Part shown: positions 8,273 through 17,836 of the stretch, one piece after another
How the letters are laid out: the number at the start of each line of letters is the position of its first letter
Numbering within the stretch: the first letter of the stretch is position 1
Source of the DNA: Botrimarina hoheduenensis
Lineage (GTDB): Bacteria > Planctomycetota > Planctomycetia > Pirellulales > Lacipirellulaceae
NCBI RefSeq assembly: GCF_007859815.1
Contig: NZ_SJPH01000011.1
Location: 46,111 to 110,110, forward strand
Direction of reading: 5' to 3'
Length of the DNA: 64,000 nt
Program-made: the position numbers and the translations under genes
Notes under the pieces: generated by a model
What the model was told of the DNA's origin: nothing
Seen by the model: only the letters and a program-made list of their open reading frames with translations
Database searches by the model: none

Positions 8273-10279
8273 ATGGTAGCGGAACGTCTCCGAGCAACGG
8301 CCCTGAGGGCGCTCGCCGCGATCTTCGTGACGGCCGGCGTCGAGACGGGCTTCCAGGCGACGGCAGCCGAGCCGGTCGAGGTCCGGGTCTACCCGGCGGT
8401 GCGGCGGACCATCGCGGGGGTCGGCGAACTCGACCGGAACCGTTACTTCGCGATGTGCGACGACGGCCGCAACTTTCCGAAGCGGATGCGGCCCGACGGG
8501 ATCTCCGACTACCTGCTCACCGAGCTGAACGCGACCTTCGGGCGTTCCCTCGGGCCGATCTCGACGGTCACCCGCGGCGAGGCGGTTCGCGAAGACCCCA
8601 ACCGGCCGGGCTTCGTCGATCTCGATCGTTTGCGGGAGGCCTGTTCGGCGCGCCGTTGGACGCCGAGCGACGACTACGCCCGCTTGATGAACGGGCGGCT
8701 GAACGTCGCCTCGCACGGCCGCGCGCACGAGTTCCCGGAGTTCCTCGGGGAGTACACGACCACCCAGGGTGACCGAGACAACAAGAAGCACAGGCACCGG
8801 CTCCCGAAGAACCTCGACGCCGCCGCCGAGTTGTCGGTCGTCGCGTTGGACGCCGGCTACAGCGACTTCGATCGCCCGGCTTACTACGAACCGATCAACG
8901 AGCCGCACTGGTCTTTCATCACGACCGACCAGCTAGCGGACTGGCACACCAAGACGCACGCCGCGATGAAGGATCGTGGCGTGCCGGTGCGGGTCGGCGG
9001 GCCGTGCCTTTCGGTCGCCTACTTTTATCGCAACGGCTTCCGGGCTTTCGACGGCCTGCAGCAGTTCATCGAGAAGACCGACGCCGGACTCGATTTCTAC
9101 TCGTTCCACGTCTACGACTACGTCAACTGGGACGGGTCCAACCTCGTCGGCCGGGTCACGAGCGGCCTGCCGATCGAGGGCGTGCTCGACTTCGTCCAAA
9201 CGTACGCGAACAACGTGCACGGCAAATCGCTCGACCTCGTGGTCTCCGAACACGGCGGCTACATCTCCGGCTCGCGCGGTCGGCCCGACTCCGAGGCGTT
9301 GGGGAAGCTTCTCGTCGGCGAGCGCGACGGGCTCGAAGGCTTCGAGCTGACCATGCGGCAACGGGGGGTCGCGAGCCATGTGCTGGTCAGCGCGGCGATC
9401 GGCAACACGCTCGCCTTCATGGAGCACCCGCACGTCGTGAAGAAGGCCGTACCATTCATTCTGCCCGAGTCGATGGCCTGGGATCCCGAGTACTACTCGA
9501 CGATGTACGTCCCGCACGGGTTCGAGGACCGCTCGCGTTGGATCGAAACCGCTAACAGCGACTTCTTCAAGTTCTTCCGCGACGTGTCGGGGCACCGGGT
9601 CTACGCACGCAACGGAGACCCCGACCTCCAGGTCCGAGCTTTCGTCGACGGCTCGACCGTCCGGGTAGTCATGAACAACGTCTCTGACGCGGCCCACACG
9701 GTGCGGCTTGCGATGCCGGTGGCGGAATCGTTCTCGGTGCGGCGATACGGACGCAACGACGACTTCACGCCCTACCTGCGCGAGGCGGAGGCCGATCCGA
9801 ACGAGCCGATCGATCTGGCCGGGCGCGAGGCGGTTGTCGTGGTCGCCGACTACGGGCGGCCGGTCCCCACACGAAAGCTGATGAGCGAGACCCCCCGCTA
9901 CAGTCAGCAAACCGCCCAAGCCGCCGAGAACGGCAAGGCGGTGCGGTTCGTTGTCAATACTCCCGACCCCGACTCGGTAGTGTACGCCGAGCTCCGGATC
10001 GCGGTCTCGCGGCCGACCAACGCCTCGCCGGAGGTGTCGGTGCGGGTCAACGGTAAGCGGGTACGCGTCCCAGTTGAAGACGCCGCCGGTCGTTACGATG
10101 ATGGGGAGAAGGAGTACGCCTCGACGAAGCTCGTCGCGCTCGACCCAGCGTTGTTGCGGGCGACGAACCGAATCGGCGTCTCATTCCCGGACGGCGAGCC
10201 CGGCGTCATCGGGAGCGTCGTCATCCGCACCGGCGAGCAGCGGAGCGCTGCCAAGAGCTCGGTCGCTTTCCGGCCGTAG
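8273..10279 (+). CDS. GH86-type beta-agarase/porphyranase (paralogue 1)
   Basis: The protein has 668 residues with a signal peptide in the first 32 or so. It opens with the GH86-like strand pattern V-x-P-A-V-R-R-T-I-A-G-V-G-E-L-D-R-N-R-Y-F. A TIM barrel follows with the acid/base candidate E210 in YEPINEPHW and the nucleophile candidate E326 in LVVSEHGGY, a spacing of 116. C-terminal beta-sandwich domains complete it. GH86 enzymes are endo-acting on agarose or porphyran, outside the cell. There is no dockerin or PEP-CTERM tail, unlike paralogues 3 and 4. It is followed 79 bases later by a PSCyt/DUF1501 pair on the same strand. Agarase and porphyranase cannot be told apart by eye. Confidence 0.8.
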   Translation: MVAERLRATALRALAAIFVTAGVETGFQATAAEPVEVRVYPAVRRTIAGVGELDRNRYFAMCDDGRNFPKRMRPDGISDYLLTELNATFGRSLGPISTVTRGEAVREDPNRPGFVDLDRLREACSARRWTPSDDYARLMNGRLNVASHGRAHEFPEFLGEYTTTQGDRDNKKHRHRLPKNLDAAAELSVVALDAGYSDFDRPAYYEPINEPHWSFITTDQLADWHTKTHAAMKDRGVPVRVGGPCLSVAYFYRNGFRAFDGLQQFIEKTDAGLDFYSFHVYDYVNWDGSNLVGRVTSGLPIEGVLDFVQTYANNVHGKSLDLVVSEHGGYISGSRGRPDSEALGKLLVGERDGLEGFELTMRQRGVASHVLVSAAIGNTLAFMEHPHVVKKAVPFILPESMAWDPEYYSTMYVPHGFEDRSRWIETANSDFFKFFRDVSGHRVYARNGDPDLQVRAFVDGSTVRVVMNNVSDAAHTVRLAMPVAESFSVRRYGRNDDFTPYLREAEADPNEPIDLAGREAVVVVADYGRPVPTRKLMSETPRYSQQTAQAAENGKAVRFVVNTPDPDSVVYAELRIAVSRPTNASPEVSVRVNGKRVRVPVEDAAGRYDDGEKEYASTKLVALDPALLRATNRIGVSFPDGEPGVIGSVVIRTGEQRSAAKSSVAFRP

Positions 10280-10358
10280 CGGCGGACCGCGCCGGCATCG
10301 CCGGCATCGCCGGAGCCATCCCAACGGCCGGTCGGTCGTCCTCAAGGAGTCGCGTCAC

Positions 10359-13300
10359 GTGTCGTTCTGCCCTTCTAGCCGAAGCCCGCGGCGCGCGACC
10401 CTGGCGTTGCTAGCCGCTTCGACGTGTCTGTTGGTCACGATGGAAGGCCCCGAGGCGCGGGCCGATGCTAACCCCGACGCCCCGGACAACCGGGTGAGGT
10501 TCGGCGAAGAGGTGCGCCCTATCCTTTCGGACAAGTGCTACTTCTGCCACGGCCCCGACGAGGAGAACCGGGCCGCCGACCTGCGGCTAGACCTCTCGGA
10601 GACGGCTCGCGAAGCGATAGACTCGGGCGAGTTGCTCCGACGCATCCAGAGTGACGACGAGTACGAGCAGATGCCGCCCCCGGAAGCGAAGCACGCGCTG
10701 ACCGAAGCCGAGCGCGAGGTGCTCGAAGCTTGGATCGCCGAAGGCGGCGAGTACGAAGCCCACTGGGCCTTCGAGCCACTCCCGGAGGAGATCGAGCCGC
10801 CGGTCGATCCCGATGACGGTTGGTCGCGCGGACCGATTGACCGCTTCGTCCGCCGCAAGGCTGTCGAAGTGGGCTTCGAGCCGACCGAGGAAGCGGCGCC
10901 GGCCCGTTGGCTTCGTCGCGTGAGCTTCGACCTAACGGGCCTTCCGCCGACGTTGGACGAGCTCGACGCCTTCCTCGCCGATGCAGCGAAGCCCGACCAA
11001 CGCGAGCGGGCGTACACGGACGCCGTGCGTCGGCTGATCGACTCGCCCGCGTACGGCGAGAATCTGGCGATTCCTTGGCTAGACGCCGCCCGCTATGCGG
11101 ATTCGTACGGCTATCAGTCGGACAAGCTCAACACGCAGTGGCCGTACCGCGATTGGGTCATCCGCGCGTTCAACGAGAACCTGCCGTACGACCAGTTCCT
11201 GACCTGGCAGCTGGCGGGCGACCTGCTCGCGTCGCCAACGACCGATCAACGCCTGGCGACGGCATTCAACCGGCTGCACCGCTTGAATAACGAAGGGGGC
11301 GCCGTCTTCGAGGAGTGGCGCCTCGAGAACGTCGCCGACCGGGTTCACACGTTCGGGACCGCCGTCTTGGGGCTGACGCTCGAGTGCTGTCGCTGCCACG
11401 ACCACAAGTACGATCCAATCCCCGCGAAGGACTACTACGCGCTTTCCGCCTTCTTCAACTCCATTGATGAGAACGGAGTCTACGACAATTCAGAGAAGGT
11501 GCCGGCGCCGTCACTGTTACTGCCGACCGACGAGCAAGCCGCTGAACTGGAATCGCTCAGCCGCGCCGTCGAAGCGGCCGAAGCGGCTTACCAGCGGTCG
11601 TGCGACGACGCGGAACAACGGTTCCAAGCCTGGAAGCCGTCCGACGCGACGCTCCACGAGGTCCCCGACCTCGAGCGCGCCCTCAGCTTCGATGTCCCGT
11701 ACGACAAGACGTTGAAGGAAGAGGTCTACTACCCCGCGTCGGGCGACCGAGCCCTCGCGGCGCCCCTCGCCACGATTGAAGTGCAGGACAGCCCGCTGCC
11801 TCGCTTGGCGCCGGAGCGGTCGGCCGACGGACGGGCGTCGTCCGCCGAAGCGACGGCCCCGCGGCTGGCGGTCGGGCTCGACGGCGAGCGGGGCGTCGTG
11901 ATGCCGGGCGTCGAGCCGCCCGACCGCTGGAAGCCGTTCTCGATCGTGCTCTCGCTCCGCGACACGAAACGCACCCCGACGCGGTCGGTGATCGCGCAGT
12001 GCAGCCACGGCCAACTCGCGTTCAACGGCTGGGACCTCACGATCACCGACGGCTACCTCGAATCGCGGATGTACCGCGTCTGGCCCGGCAACGCGATCGG
12101 CGTCCGCACCAAGGAGCCGATCCCGGCCGACGCGTGGCATCAGGTCACGGCGACCTACGACGGTTCGTCGAAAGCGGCCGGGCTGAGGCTCTACCTGAAC
12201 GGCGAGGAACTCGAGACCCGGGTCCTCCGCGACGCGATCAAGAAGCGAGCGATGGTCGAGGTCATGCACGGCGGCGCCGTCACGATCGGCCAACGGTTCC
12301 GCGACGTCGGTTTCGATGGCGGGCTGGTCGACGACGTCCGCGTCTACAAGCGGGCCCTGACGCCCGCCGAGGCGACCCACCTCGCGACGGGCGAGCCCGT
12401 CGAGCCGACCGCGGCGCAGTACGCCAGCGCGTTCGACGCCGACGCCCGCGCGGCGCTCGCGCGGCTGACCGAAGCCCGCGAAGCGCTGATCCGGGCCGAG
12501 GAGTTGATCCAAGAAGTCCCCATCATGGAAGAGGCCGCCGAGCCGCGCGAAGCGCACGTGCTGGCCCGCGGCGCATACGACGCCGAGACGGGCCCGGACA
12601 CGCTCGTCGAGCGGGCGGTCTTCAGCGACTTCGGACCGCGGTTCCCGGCCGACGAGCCGCTCGACCGACTGGGTCTTGCCCGCTGGGCGACCGACCCGGA
12701 GCACCCGCTTACGGCGCGCGTGTTCGTCAATCGGATGTGGGCCAACTTCTTCGGCGCCGGCCTCGTCCGCACGCCCGAGAACTTCGGCCTCCAGGGCGAA
12801 CTGCCGACCCACCCGGAGCTGCTCGACTGGCTCGCGCGGGACTTCGTCGAACACGGGTGGGATATCAAACGGCTGTGCGAGCAGATCGTACTGTCGGCGA
12901 CCTACCGCCAGGACTCGAAGCCGTCGCCCGAGTTGGCCGAAGCGGACCCTGAGAACCGCTTGCTGGCGCGGGGCCCGGCGTACCGGCTCGACGCGGAGGA
13001 GATTCGGGACCTGGCGTTGGCTGTTTCGGGGCGGATGAACCGCGCGATCGGCGGCCCGCCCGTTTCGCCCTACCAGCCGGGCGACGACCTGTGGAAGGAG
13101 TCCAACTCGATGTCGCCGTCGTACCAGCAGTCGGTCGGCGTCGATCTGTACCGCCGATCGTTGTACTCGGTTTGGAAACGGACCGCCCCGCTGCCGAACA
13201 TGATGGCGTTCGACACGCAGTCACGCGAGGTCTGCACGGTCGCGCGCCCGCGCACCAACACGCCGCTGCAGGCGTTGGTGCTGCTGAACGACCCGCAGTT

Positions 13301-13604
13301 CGTCGAGGCGGCCCGCTCGTTGGCCGAGCACTCGATGCGGCGCGGCGGCGACGCCGGCGACCAGATCGCGTGGGCCTTCCGGTCCTTGACCGGCCGCGCG
13401 CCTGACGACCGAGAGCGAGCGGCGTTGATCGCCCTGCTCGACGCCGAGACCGCCCACTACGCGGACGACCCCGACGCGGCCGCCGGGCTGCTGAGCATCG
13501 GCGAAAGCGACGCCCCGGCGGAGCTCGACACGAACCGGCTCGCGGCGATGACCGTCGTCTGCCAAGCCGTCATGAACCTCGACGCCACGGTGTGGAAGCG
13601 ATGA
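10359..13604 (+). CDS. PSCyt1-DUF1549-LamG-DUF1553 protein (planctomycete cytochrome c-like)
   Basis: The start is taken as GTG 10359, with AAGGAG at 10344-10349 and a signal peptide ([16 protein letters not shown]); the frame is open further upstream but reads as non-coding. The product has 1081 residues. Residues 60-64 are CYFCH, a haem c-type CxxCH in the PSCyt1 domain (VRPILSDKC). DUF1549 follows ([23 protein letters not shown]), then a LamG/concanavalin-like insert around residues 530-680, then DUF1553 ([20 protein letters not shown]). The biochemical function of this family is not established; it nearly always pairs with DUF1501, as here with an ATGA stop/start overlap at 13601. Two such pairs flank the IS cluster. 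Confidence 0.88.
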   Translation: MSFCPSSRSPRRATLALLAASTCLLVTMEGPEARADANPDAPDNRVRFGEEVRPILSDKCYFCHGPDEENRAADLRLDLSETAREAIDSGELLRRIQSDDEYEQMPPPEAKHALTEAEREVLEAWIAEGGEYEAHWAFEPLPEEIEPPVDPDDGWSRGPIDRFVRRKAVEVGFEPTEEAAPARWLRRVSFDLTGLPPTLDELDAFLADAAKPDQRERAYTDAVRRLIDSPAYGENLAIPWLDAARYADSYGYQSDKLNTQWPYRDWVIRAFNENLPYDQFLTWQLAGDLLASPTTDQRLATAFNRLHRLNNEGGAVFEEWRLENVADRVHTFGTAVLGLTLECCRCHDHKYDPIPAKDYYALSAFFNSIDENGVYDNSEKVPAPSLLLPTDEQAAELESLSRAVEAAEAAYQRSCDDAEQRFQAWKPSDATLHEVPDLERALSFDVPYDKTLKEEVYYPASGDRALAAPLATIEVQDSPLPRLAPERSADGRASSAEATAPRLAVGLDGERGVVMPGVEPPDRWKPFSIVLSLRDTKRTPTRSVIAQCSHGQLAFNGWDLTITDGYLESRMYRVWPGNAIGVRTKEPIPADAWHQVTATYDGSSKAAGLRLYLNGEELETRVLRDAIKKRAMVEVMHGGAVTIGQRFRDVGFDGGLVDDVRVYKRALTPAEATHLATGEPVEPTAAQYASAFDADARAALARLTEAREALIRAEELIQEVPIMEEAAEPREAHVLARGAYDAETGPDTLVERAVFSDFGPRFPADEPLDRLGLARWATDPEHPLTARVFVNRMWANFFGAGLVRTPENFGLQGELPTHPELLDWLARDFVEHGWDIKRLCEQIVLSATYRQDSKPSPELAEADPENRLLARGPAYRLDAEEIRDLALAVSGRMNRAIGGPPVSPYQPGDDLWKESNSMSPSYQQSVGVDLYRRSLYSVWKRTAPLPNMMAFDTQSREVCTVARPRTNTPLQALVLLNDPQFVEAARSLAEHSMRRGGDAGDQIAWAFRSLTGRAPDDRERAALIALLDAETAHYADDPDAAAGLLSIGESDAPAELDTNRLAAMTVVCQAVMNLDATVWKR

Positions 13605-15028
13605 AACGACTCAACGCAGAAGCGACCGAACGACTGCTGGGCGTCAACCGCCGGCACTTCTTGAAGCAGAGCAGCGCGGGCGTCGGCGCCGCGGCGCTGT
13701 CGTTGCTGCTGGGCGACAAGTCCCACGCGCTGGGCACGCACTTCGCCCCGAAGGCGAAGCGGGTCATCTACCTGTTCCAATCGGGCGGCCCCGCACAGCA
13801 AGACCTCTTCGACTACAAGCCGCTGCTCAACGAGCGCAACAGCGAGGAGCTGCCGCCCGGCATCCGGGGTGAGCAACGGCTCACCGGCATGTCGGCCAAC
13901 CAGTCGTCGCTGCCGTTGGCCGGCTCGCGCTTCAAGTTCGCCCAGCACGGCGAATCGGGGGCGTGGCTCAGCGACCTGCTCCCGTACCACCAAGAGATCG
14001 TCGACGACATCTGCTTCATCAAGTCGATGAACACCGAGGCGATCAACCACGACCCGGCGATCACGATGTTCCAGACCGGCTCGCAGATGGCGGGCCGGCC
14101 GTCGTTGGGCGCGTGGCTCTCGTATGGGCTGGGCAGCGCGAACGCCGACCTGCCGTCGTTCATCGTGTTGGCGTCGGCCGGCCAGGGCGGCCAGCCGCTC
14201 TACGCCCGGCTCTGGGGGAGCGGCTTCCTCGACTCGCGTCACCAAGGGGTCCGCCTCCGCTCGGGCGCCGACCCGGTCCTCTACCTGTCGAACCCCGACG
14301 GCGTCTGCAGCTCGCGGCGCCGCGCGCAGCTCGACACGATCAACGACCTCAACCGACGCCAGTTCGAGAACGAGCTCGACCCGGAGATCGAGTCGCGCAT
14401 CGCCCAGTACGAGATGGCCTTCCGCATGCAGACCAGCGTGCCGGAGGTGACCGACCTCGCGGACGAGCCCGAATCGACCTTCGAGCTGTACGGCGAAGAC
14501 GCCCGCAAGCCGGGGACGTTCGCCGCCAACTGCTTGCTGGCGCGGCGGCTCGCGGAGCGTGACGTCCGCTTCATCCAGCTCTACCACCAGGGGTGGGACC
14601 AGCACGCCAACCTGCCGGAACAGATCCGCGGGCAAGCGAAGGAGACCGACCAAGCCTCCGCGGCGCTCGTGCGCGACCTCAAGCAACGCGGCATGCTCGA
14701 CGACACGCTCGTCATCTGGGGCGGCGAGTTCGGCCGGACCTCGTACACGCAGGGCCTGCTGACCGCCGACAACTACGGCCGCGACCACCACCCGCGGTGC
14801 TTCACCACCTGGCTGGCGGGCGGCGGCGTCAAGCCGGGCGTCACGCACGGAGCCACCGACGAGTTCGGGTACAACGTCGTCTCGGACGGCGTGCACGTGC
14901 ACGACTTCAACGCGACGGTGCTGCACCTGCTCGGCATCGACCACGAGCGGCTCACGCACAAATACCAAGGCCGCCGCTTCCGCTTGACGGACGTACACGG
15001 ATCGGTGGTCAGCCCGATCCTCGCGTAG
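13601..15028 (+). CDS. DUF1501 family Tat-exported protein (copy 1)
   Basis: ATG 13601 overlaps the TGA of the preceding gene (ATGA), implying translational coupling. The product has 475 residues and a twin-arginine-type leader ([18 protein letters not shown]). DUF1501 signatures include [32 protein letters not shown] and [13 protein letters not shown]. The fold is related to sulfatase/alkaline phosphatase proteins, but the activity of the family is unknown. The last 33 bases of the gene belong to a perfect 248-bp inverted repeat shared with copy 2 (17804-19270). Confidence 0.9.
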   Translation: MKRLNAEATERLLGVNRRHFLKQSSAGVGAAALSLLLGDKSHALGTHFAPKAKRVIYLFQSGGPAQQDLFDYKPLLNERNSEELPPGIRGEQRLTGMSANQSSLPLAGSRFKFAQHGESGAWLSDLLPYHQEIVDDICFIKSMNTEAINHDPAITMFQTGSQMAGRPSLGAWLSYGLGSANADLPSFIVLASAGQGGQPLYARLWGSGFLDSRHQGVRLRSGADPVLYLSNPDGVCSSRRRAQLDTINDLNRRQFENELDPEIESRIAQYEMAFRMQTSVPEVTDLADEPESTFELYGEDARKPGTFAANCLLARRLAERDVRFIQLYHQGWDQHANLPEQIRGQAKETDQASAALVRDLKQRGMLDDTLVIWGGEFGRTSYTQGLLTADNYGRDHHPRCFTTWLAGGGVKPGVTHGATDEFGYNVVSDGVHVHDFNATVLHLLGIDHERLTHKYQGRRFRLTDVHGSVVSPILA

Positions 15029-15243
15029 CGTGCTATACAACAAGGTTGTCAAACGATTTCGACCGGCATTTGCTGATCGATCGCAACTTGCAGCCCTGTG
15101 TCCGAGTGTTGGATTGTCACATAACGCGTATGGTCTGTGATCGGCAGCCGAAAAGTGCAGCGCCCGGCGGGCCCCTTGGGGCGCCCGAATCGTGCAGCGC
15201 GCCGCTGTGCCGAGTGCGGTAGCCCAGTACTTTCGGACAGCGG
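14996..15243. repeat. Left arm of perfect 248-bp inverted repeat
   Basis: Bases 14996-15243 are the exact reverse complement of 17589-17836 by my base-by-base reading. The arm contains the last 33 bases of the DUF1501 gene, its 3' flank, an 82-base segment that also occurs at 33308-33389, and an IS3-type terminus (TAGCCCAGTACTTTCGGACA). Confidence 0.9.
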
Positions 15244-15258
15244 CGGGGCGTTGTTGAA

Positions 15259-15628
15259 TCACGCCGCTTGCGCCGGGGCGTGTTCGGCTTCGAACTGCTC
15301 GGGGCTCTTGTAGCCGAGCGTCTGGTGCCGGCGTCGTGGGTTGTAGAACGTCTCGATGTAGCGGAAGACGCTGAGACGCGCCTCGCCCAAGCTCGCGTAC
15401 GCCCGGTGGTTGGTCCACTCGTGCTTGAGGCTCACAGAAGAAGCGCTCGACCACGGCGTTGTCGTAGCAGTTCCCGGTCCGACTCATCGAGACCTTGATG
15501 TCGAGCGTCGCGAGCGTGCGTTGGTAGTCGTCGCTGGTGTACTGGCAGCCCCGGTCGCTGTGGTGCAGCAGCTCGCTTCGCCCGGGACGCCGCTTCTTCA
15601 CTGCGTCGTGCAACGCTTCGCTCACCAA
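15259..15628 (-). pseudogene. IS3-family transposase OrfB, 3' fragment with frameshift
   Basis: The frame shows the integrase core motifs LLHHSDRGCQYTSDDYQ and NCYDNAVVERFF, then breaks where the family has FFWSLKHEW. One extra T near 15437 produces FFCEPQ; restoring the frame gives the usual C-terminal pattern ending APAQAA at 15259. The 5' two thirds of orfB are missing. This is a remnant of a second IS3 copy, related to but distinct from the neighbour at 15671-16555. Confidence 0.75.
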
Positions 15629-15670
15629 GTGCGATAGCCCACGACTTTCGGACAGCGGCGGGGCGGGGCT

Positions 15671-16555
15671 CTACGCCGCTAGGACCGGGGCGTATTCGGT
15701 TTCGAACTGATCGGGACTCTTGTAGCCAATCGCTTGATGAAGCCGCTCGCGATTGTAGAACGTCTCGATGTACTTGAACACGCTCAGGCGAGCCGCCTCA
15801 AGGTCGGCGTAGCTCTCGTGGCCCGTCCATTCGTGCTTGAGCGACCAGAAGAACCGCTCGGCCACCGCGTTGTCGTAGCACTCGCCAGGCCGGCTCATCG
15901 AGCAGGTGACCCCCAGCCCTCGGAGCGTCTTCTGGTACGCGTCGGAGGTGTACTGGCAGCCGCGGTCGCTGTGGAGCAGCAGCCCCTCGCCGGCCGGCCT
16001 CCGCGACTCGATCGCACGCCGTAGCGCCTCACCGACCAGCGGCGTCGCCAGCGACTCGCTGATCGACCAGCCAACCACCTTGCGGCTGAAGAGGTCCAGC
16101 ACCACGGCCAGGTAGACCCAGCCTTGTGCGGTCGCCAGGTAGGTGATGTCGGTGACCCACTTCTGGTTGGGACGCGTCGCGTCGAAGTCACGGTCCAGCA
16201 GGTTGGGCGCCGCTTGCTTCAACGGGTCGGCCTGCGTGGTGGTCGGCGTGAAACCCTTCGAAACCCGGCTTCTCAGGCCCATTTCTCGCATCGAACGCGC
16301 CACCGTGTTGCGGCACGCCCGCTCGAGCCCTTCGCATTCGGCCAGCTTCTTGGCGACCTTGCCGCTGCCGTAGACCCCATGCGAATCAGCGTGGACCTGC
16401 CGCACCGACGCGTCGATCCGAGCCCGCCGCTGAGCACGCGGGCTCGGCGGCCTGTCCACGGAGTCGTAGTAGCCCGACCTCGAAACGTCGAGCACCTCGC
16501 ACATCAGGGCGATCGGGAACGAGTCGCGGTTCGCTGCGATCCAGGCGTACTTCAC
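15671..16555 (-). CDS. IS3-family transposase OrfB (rve integrase core)
   Basis: The product has 294 residues from GTG 16555, which has AAGGAG five bases upstream; the longer open frame to 16882 runs into IS110 sequence and is not likely coding. The HTH_21 region (ALMCEVLDVSRSGYYD) is followed by the DDE triad: D in WVTDITYL, D in LLLHSDRGCQYTS, E in AVAERFFWSLKHE. All three are present and the length is normal for OrfB. The matching orfA survives only as its first 48 or so codons at 17553, so the element is probably not self-mobile. Confidence 0.85.
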   Translation of the reverse strand: MKYAWIAANRDSFPIALMCEVLDVSRSGYYDSVDRPPSPRAQRRARIDASVRQVHADSHGVYGSGKVAKKLAECEGLERACRNTVARSMREMGLRSRVSKGFTPTTTQADPLKQAAPNLLDRDFDATRPNQKWVTDITYLATAQGWVYLAVVLDLFSRKVVGWSISESLATPLVGEALRRAIESRRPAGEGLLLHSDRGCQYTSDAYQKTLRGLGVTCSMSRPGECYDNAVAERFFWSLKHEWTGHESYADLEAARLSVFKYIETFYNRERLHQAIGYKSPDQFETEYAPVLAA

Positions 16556-16852
16556 TGCGACTCCTTCGCGAAGTACGCGGTTGCTTTTTTTATCGGGTAT
16601 GGATGGGGGTCGTTGAGTCGGTCTGCTGGCCGTGGTCCGATAGCGGGACCGGGTCAGGGGACGGAATGTTGATCCACGGAATCCCAGTGACGCGACGGGC
16701 CACTCATTCCGGGGCCGGCCGAGAGATCCTATGGGCCTTGAGCCCGCTTTTTTACCTGGCCGCCCCCACGGCCCACCCGGATGGGCTCCGAGCCCGAAGA
16801 GGTAGTTGCCGAGCGGCCCGGCTCGTCCGTCACGCATCCCGAGGACCAAGCC

Positions 16853-17410
16853 ATGAAGCGGTTCATCGGCCTGGACGTCCACAAGACGGTCGTCGAGGCG
16901 TGCGTGATCGACGCGGGAGGCAAGCGACTCTTCCGACGCCGGATCGAGTGCACCCGCGAAGCCTTGCTGCGGCTCGGACAGGAATTGACGCCGGAAGACA
17001 GCGTCGCGTTGGAAGTCACCACCAACGCCTGGGCCGTGGCCGACCTGCTCCAGCCGCTGGTTGGCCGGCTCGTTGTCAGCAACCCAATGAAGACCAAGGC
17101 GATCGCCGAAGCGAAGGCGAAGACCGACAAGGTCGACGCCGAGGTGCTGGCCCAGCTCCTGCGATGCGACTACCTGCCCAGCGTCTGGGTCCCCGACCCG
17201 GCGACCCGGTCGCTCCGCCAGCTGACCAGTCGCCGCGAGCGGCTCGTCTCCGAGCGAACGCGGCTGAAGAACCGTGTCCAGAGTGTGCTGGCGGGCCGCC
17301 TCGTTCCGGTCCCGGTGAAGACGCTGTTCAGCCAGGCCGGATTATTGTGGTTGGCCGACTGCGAATTGCCGACGGACCAACGATCGCTCATCGAGTCGGA
17401 CCTGCGGCTG
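16853..17410 (+). pseudogene. IS110-family transposase, N-terminal DEDD domain only
   Basis: From ATG 16853 the frame reads KRFIGLDVHKTVVEACVIDA, with D in LDVHK, E in VALEVTTN and the D-x-x-D pair in KTDKVDAEVLAQLL. This is the RuvC-like DEDD domain of IS110/IS1111 transposases. Near 17410 the homology stops and the frame continues in antisense IS3 orfA sequence, so the C-terminal serine-containing domain (transposase 20) is lost. Confidence 0.8.
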
Positions 17411-17553
17411 GTACGCCACTCACGCAGCGACTGCTCGCTCACCCCAACCGCTTCGGCCGCCCGGGCGAACGAGTACTTCTCTTCAACGACCAGACGCACC
17501 GCCTCTCGCTTGAACGCCTCGTCGTAACTCCGACGCTTCTTCGATTCGATCAT
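17410..17553 (-). pseudogene. IS3-family OrfA, truncated N-terminus
   Basis: From ATG 17553 the translation is MIESKKRRSYDEAFKREAVR..., the helix-turn-helix start of IS3-type OrfA, continuing to GVSEQSLREW before meeting the IS110 fragment near 17410. A GGAGGTCC stretch lies just upstream of the start. This is probably the 5' end of the element whose orfB is at 15671-16555. Confidence 0.75.
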
Positions 17554-17588
17554 CTCGGACCTCCTGGCGATAGATTAGCTCGACCCGC

Positions 17589-17836
17589 CCGCTGTCCGAA
17601 AGTACTGGGCTACCGCACTCGGCACAGCGGCGCGCTGCACGATTCGGGCGCCCCAAGGGGCCCGCCGGGCGCTGCACTTTTCGGCTGCCGATCACAGACC
17701 ATACGCGTTATGTGACAATCCAACACTCGGACACAGGGCTGCAAGTTGCGATCGATCAGCAAATGCCGGTCGAAATCGTTTGACAACCTTGTTGTATAGC
17801 ACGCTACGCGAGGATCGGGCTGACCACCGATCCGTG
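17589..17836. repeat. Right arm of perfect 248-bp inverted repeat
   Basis: Exact reverse complement of 14996-15243. The outer 33 bases are the 3' end of the DUF1501 gene at 17804-19270; the inner end is the IS3-type terminus. Confidence 0.9.

Larger units (their letters stand above)
15222..17617. mobile_element. Nested IS3-family / IS110-family insertion debris
   Basis: The region is bounded by TAGCCCAGTACTTTCGGACA at 15222 and its reverse complement ending at 17617; a similar terminus (TAGCCCACGACTTTCGGACA) sits internally near 15641. Reading on the minus strand from 17617: the start of an IS3 orfA, an inserted IS110 transposase fragment in the opposite sense, an intact IS3 orfB, then a second IS3 orfB 3' fragment. 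At least two IS3 copies and one IS110 element therefore contributed. Confidence 0.75.

Noticed and set aside
11517..12854. 445-codon minus-strand open frame
   Set aside because: Antisense to the PSCyt/DUF1553 gene; composition is that of a shadow frame.
15029..15060. Inverted words ACAAC...GTTGT near 15036-15048
   Set aside because: Resembles the operator but has a three-base spacer and lies in the 3' flank within the 248-bp repeat, not in a promoter.
13457..15628. 723-codon minus-strand open frame
   Set aside because: Only its first hundred codons or so are IS3 orfB; the rest is antisense to the DUF1501 gene. It is not a real fusion gene.
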